Source: Synergistaceae bacterium
Lineage (GTDB): Bacteria > Synergistota > Synergistia > Synergistales > Synergistaceae
NCBI GenBank assembly: GCA_031258255.1
Contig: JAIRNC010000076.1
Location: 1 to 32,093 of the forward strand
Length of the DNA stretch: 32,093 bases
Direction of reading: 5' to 3'
The notes beneath the pieces were generated by a model. The model did no database searches, was not told the DNA's origin, and was given only the letters and a program-made list of their open reading frames with translations. Of this stretch, positions 30,440 through 32,093 are shown one piece after another (positions within the stretch are counted from its first letter, which is position 1; the number at the start of each line of letters is the position of its first letter). Made by a program: the position numbers and the translations under genes.

Positions 30440-31534
30440 ATGGAAAAGACGGCCCTCATAACCGGGATAACGGGACAGGACGGCGCGTACCTGGCTAATC
30501 TGCTGCTGAAAAAAGGCTATATGGTGCACGGTGTAAAGCGCCGCAGCTCCATCTTCAACACGGCCCGCATCGACGACCTGTACGTGGACCTGCACAGCGA
30601 GGATCCGAGGTTTTTCCTGCACTACGGCGATCTCACTGACAGCAGCAACCTCATAAGGCTCATCCAGGAGACTCAGCCGGACGAGATATACAACCTGGCC
30701 GCGCAGAGCCACGTCAAGGTTTCCTTCGAGACGCCGGAGTACACCGCTAACGCCGACGGCATGGGTACGCTCCGCATATTGGAGGCCATAAGGATCCTCG
30801 GCATGGAAAGCCGCGTCCGTTTTTATCAGGCTTCCACGAGCGAGCTATACGGAAAAGCGCAGGAGATACCCCAGAGCGAGACGACGCCGTTTTATCCGCG
30901 CAGCCCGTATGCGGCGGCGAAACTTTACGCGTACTGGATCACGGTGAACTATCGCGAGGCATACGGCCTGTTCGCGTCGAACGGGATACTGTTCAACCAC
31001 GAGTCCGAGATCAGGGGGGAGACATTCGTGACGCGCAAGATAACGAGGGCAGCGGCGCGGATCGCACACGGCCTCCAGGACAAGCTCTGGCTTGGAAACC
31101 TCAGCGCGAAACGGGACTGGGGCCACGCCGAGGACTACGTGGAGGCGATGTGGAGGATCCTGCGGCACGACTGCCCCGACGACTTTGTGATAGCGACCGG
31201 GGAGACGCATTCTGTCCGCGAGTTCGTCGAGGCGGCGTTTAAAATTGCCGGGATCAACATCGTATGGCTCGGGGAAGGCCTGGACGAGAAGGGCATCGAC
31301 TCCGCGACAGGGCGCGCGCTGGTCGAGATCGACCCGAGGTACTTCCGGCCGACGGAGGTGGACCTGCTTTTGGGCGACCCCTCAAAAGCCGAGCGCCTCC
31401 TTGGCTGGAAGCGGAGGGTTTCCTTTGACGGCCTTGTAAAAAGAATGGTCGACTACGACATGCGCCTAGTGGAACGCGACCAGTCCATAAGCAACGCCGG
31501 CTTCGACGTGTTCCGTGCGCTGGAGGAGCGGTAG
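30440..31534 (+). CDS. gmd: GDP-mannose 4,6-dehydratase
   Basis: GMD converts GDP-D-mannose to GDP-4-keto-6-deoxy-D-mannose, first step to GDP-fucose and related 6-deoxy sugars. The 364-residue product has [12 protein letters not shown] at 8-19, [33 protein letters not shown], the catalytic region [19 protein letters not shown] and [10 protein letters not shown] with the Tyr-Lys pair. Near residue 187 the usual [15 protein letters not shown] reads [15 protein letters not shown], changing a normally fixed Pro-Arg to Glu-Ile; other contacts look intact. The ATG at 30440 starts four bases after fcl. With fcl it forms a complete GDP-L-fucose route from GDP-mannose. Confidence 0.95.
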   Translation: MEKTALITGITGQDGAYLANLLLKKGYMVHGVKRRSSIFNTARIDDLYVDLHSEDPRFFLHYGDLTDSSNLIRLIQETQPDEIYNLAAQSHVKVSFETPEYTANADGMGTLRILEAIRILGMESRVRFYQASTSELYGKAQEIPQSETTPFYPRSPYAAAKLYAYWITVNYREAYGLFASNGILFNHESEIRGETFVTRKITRAAARIAHGLQDKLWLGNLSAKRDWGHAEDYVEAMWRILRHDCPDDFVIATGETHSVREFVEAAFKIAGINIVWLGEGLDEKGIDSATGRALVEIDPRYFRPTEVDLLLGDPSKAERLLGWKRRVSFDGLVKRMVDYDMRLVERDQSISNAGFDVFRALEER

Positions 31535-31556
31535 GGGCTTTGCGGAGAGAGTGTTC

Positions 31557-31664
31557 GTGTATTTTATGGCGCAACCAGAGTTTGACGGCAAGGCAAGCGA
31601 ATATTTCCTTAAATGCTTCCTCTGCGGTAATCGAACTAAAAAGGTGCTTAAACGCCATCCATGA
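31557..31664 (+). CDS. Possible 35-residue small protein or gene fragment
   Basis: A GTG at 31557 with GGAGAGA eight bases before it opens MYFMAQPEFDGKASEYFLKC, continuing with FLCGNRTKKVLKRHP. The composition is intermediate between gmd and the AT-rich gene that follows. I recognise no family. It may be the N-terminal stump of a glycan gene or a small basic protein. An ATG at 31566 is an alternative start. Confidence 0.35.
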   Translation: MYFMAQPEFDGKASEYFLKCFLCGNRTKKVLKRHP

Positions 31665-31697
31665 TTAGATAAAAAAAATAATATTTTATAGGGTGAA

Positions 31698-32093
31698 ATG
31701 GAGGGTATAATTAAATTGTTTAAAATATTCAGAGCAAGAGGGATACTAAGATGGTGTTATCGAAGACATTTTGGGTTATTGGAAGAGATCTTATGGGCGC
31801 AAATTTTCCATGACACAATAGCTGGTAGTAAGTGGCTTATAGATAAAAGCTTTTCTCCAGGGCGATGGGCTGTAGGATATGAATTTTTATATGTCTTATA
31901 CAGAGTTTTGAATTCAGTTCGGCCGAAAAAAATACTTGAGCTGGGGCTGGGGCAGACGACTAATATGCTATCCCAGTATGTATCTGCTCATGAAGATGTA
32001 AGGCACTTGATTGTTGAACACGATACCGAATGGATTGATTTTTTTAGGAAGGAACACGATATATCAGAAAGAACAAAAATTATCCAGATGGAC
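31698..32093 (+). CDS. Partial class I methyltransferase-like protein (runs off window end)
   Basis: An open frame of 132 codons continues past base 32093. The N-terminal 75 residues are basic and helical (MEGIIKLFKIFRARGILRWC). They are followed by a Rossmann-type motif KKILELGLGQTTNMLSQYV near residue 76, resembling the SAM-binding glycine loop, and by LIVEHDTEWIDFF, an acidic strand end like motif II. This points to a methyltransferase acting on surface glycans, but the rest is needed. It is strongly AT-rich, unlike gmd. The ATG at 31698 follows GGGTGA closely; a TTG at 31716 is a possible later start. Confidence 0.7.
   Translation, partial: MEGIIKLFKIFRARGILRWCYRRHFGLLEEILWAQIFHDTIAGSKWLIDKSFSPGRWAVGYEFLYVLYRVLNSVRPKKILELGLGQTTNMLSQYVSAHEDVRHLIVEHDTEWIDFFRKEHDISERTKIIQMD

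Noticed and set aside
1-32093. CRISPR arrays, tRNA or rRNA genes, prophage genes, integrases.
   Set aside because: No regularly spaced direct repeats, tRNA-like cloverleafs or related proteins were noticed on either strand.

Overview
The window looks like a piece of chromosome from a GC-rich, Gram-negative-type anaerobe that ferments amino acids or organic acids, most plausibly a member of the Synergistota. This rests on gene content (phosphate butyryltransferase with a butyrate-kinase-like partner, a TctAB carboxylate importer, oligoendopeptidase F, CheV, anaerobic-type CbiD, GDP-sugar genes) and on frequent GTG/TTG starts. The placement is inference. No rRNA, tRNA, CRISPR array, transposase or phage gene was seen.

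Layout. 1-2409 (minus): a butyrate-kinase-like gene and ptb, separated by an intrinsic terminator. 2560-6835 (plus): plsC, then an overlapping unit of cheV, an unknown gene and pepF. 6836-8124 (minus): a zeta-toxin module bounded by inverted repeats. 8200-10203 (minus): tctA and tctB. 10204-10483: a palindromic repeat whose sister copy opens the window, and a near-consensus parS site. 10484-12945 (plus): a secreted TPR protein, a small conserved-looking protein and a tail-anchored coiled-coil protein. 13041-14756 (minus): a stand-alone PEP-synthase-type ATP-grasp protein. 14863-19735 (plus): a tight run of a CobB/CbiA-like protein, an M20 amidohydrolase, an AMP-forming ligase and NudC; the first three have altered catalytic motifs. 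19989-26218 (plus): cbiD, a Fic protein, a DUF2400 protein, ppk1 and a CHAD protein. 26245-32093 (plus): a surface-polysaccharide region in which AT-rich genes alternate with GC-rich fcl and gmd.

The strongest unusual signal is the zeta-toxin cassette. It has 23-bp inverted repeats matching at 20 positions and a flanking TATTTAG direct repeat, and carries no transposase. It sits exactly between the pepF stop codon and a plus-strand terminator that now has no plus-strand gene beside it. Removing the cassette and one repeat copy puts pepF directly against that terminator. This looks like a toxin-antitoxin module moving as a non-autonomous transposon.

A second theme is enzymes whose folds are clear but whose catalytic signatures are changed: the butyrate kinase homologue, the CobB/CbiA-like protein (no amidotransferase cysteine, altered P-loop), the M20 protein (Cys to Gln at the metal-ligand motif) and the AMP ligase (altered A3 and A7 motifs). 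The last three lie together with nudC and may form an uncharacterised pathway. Function calls come from reading translated sequence by eye; no database search was possible.
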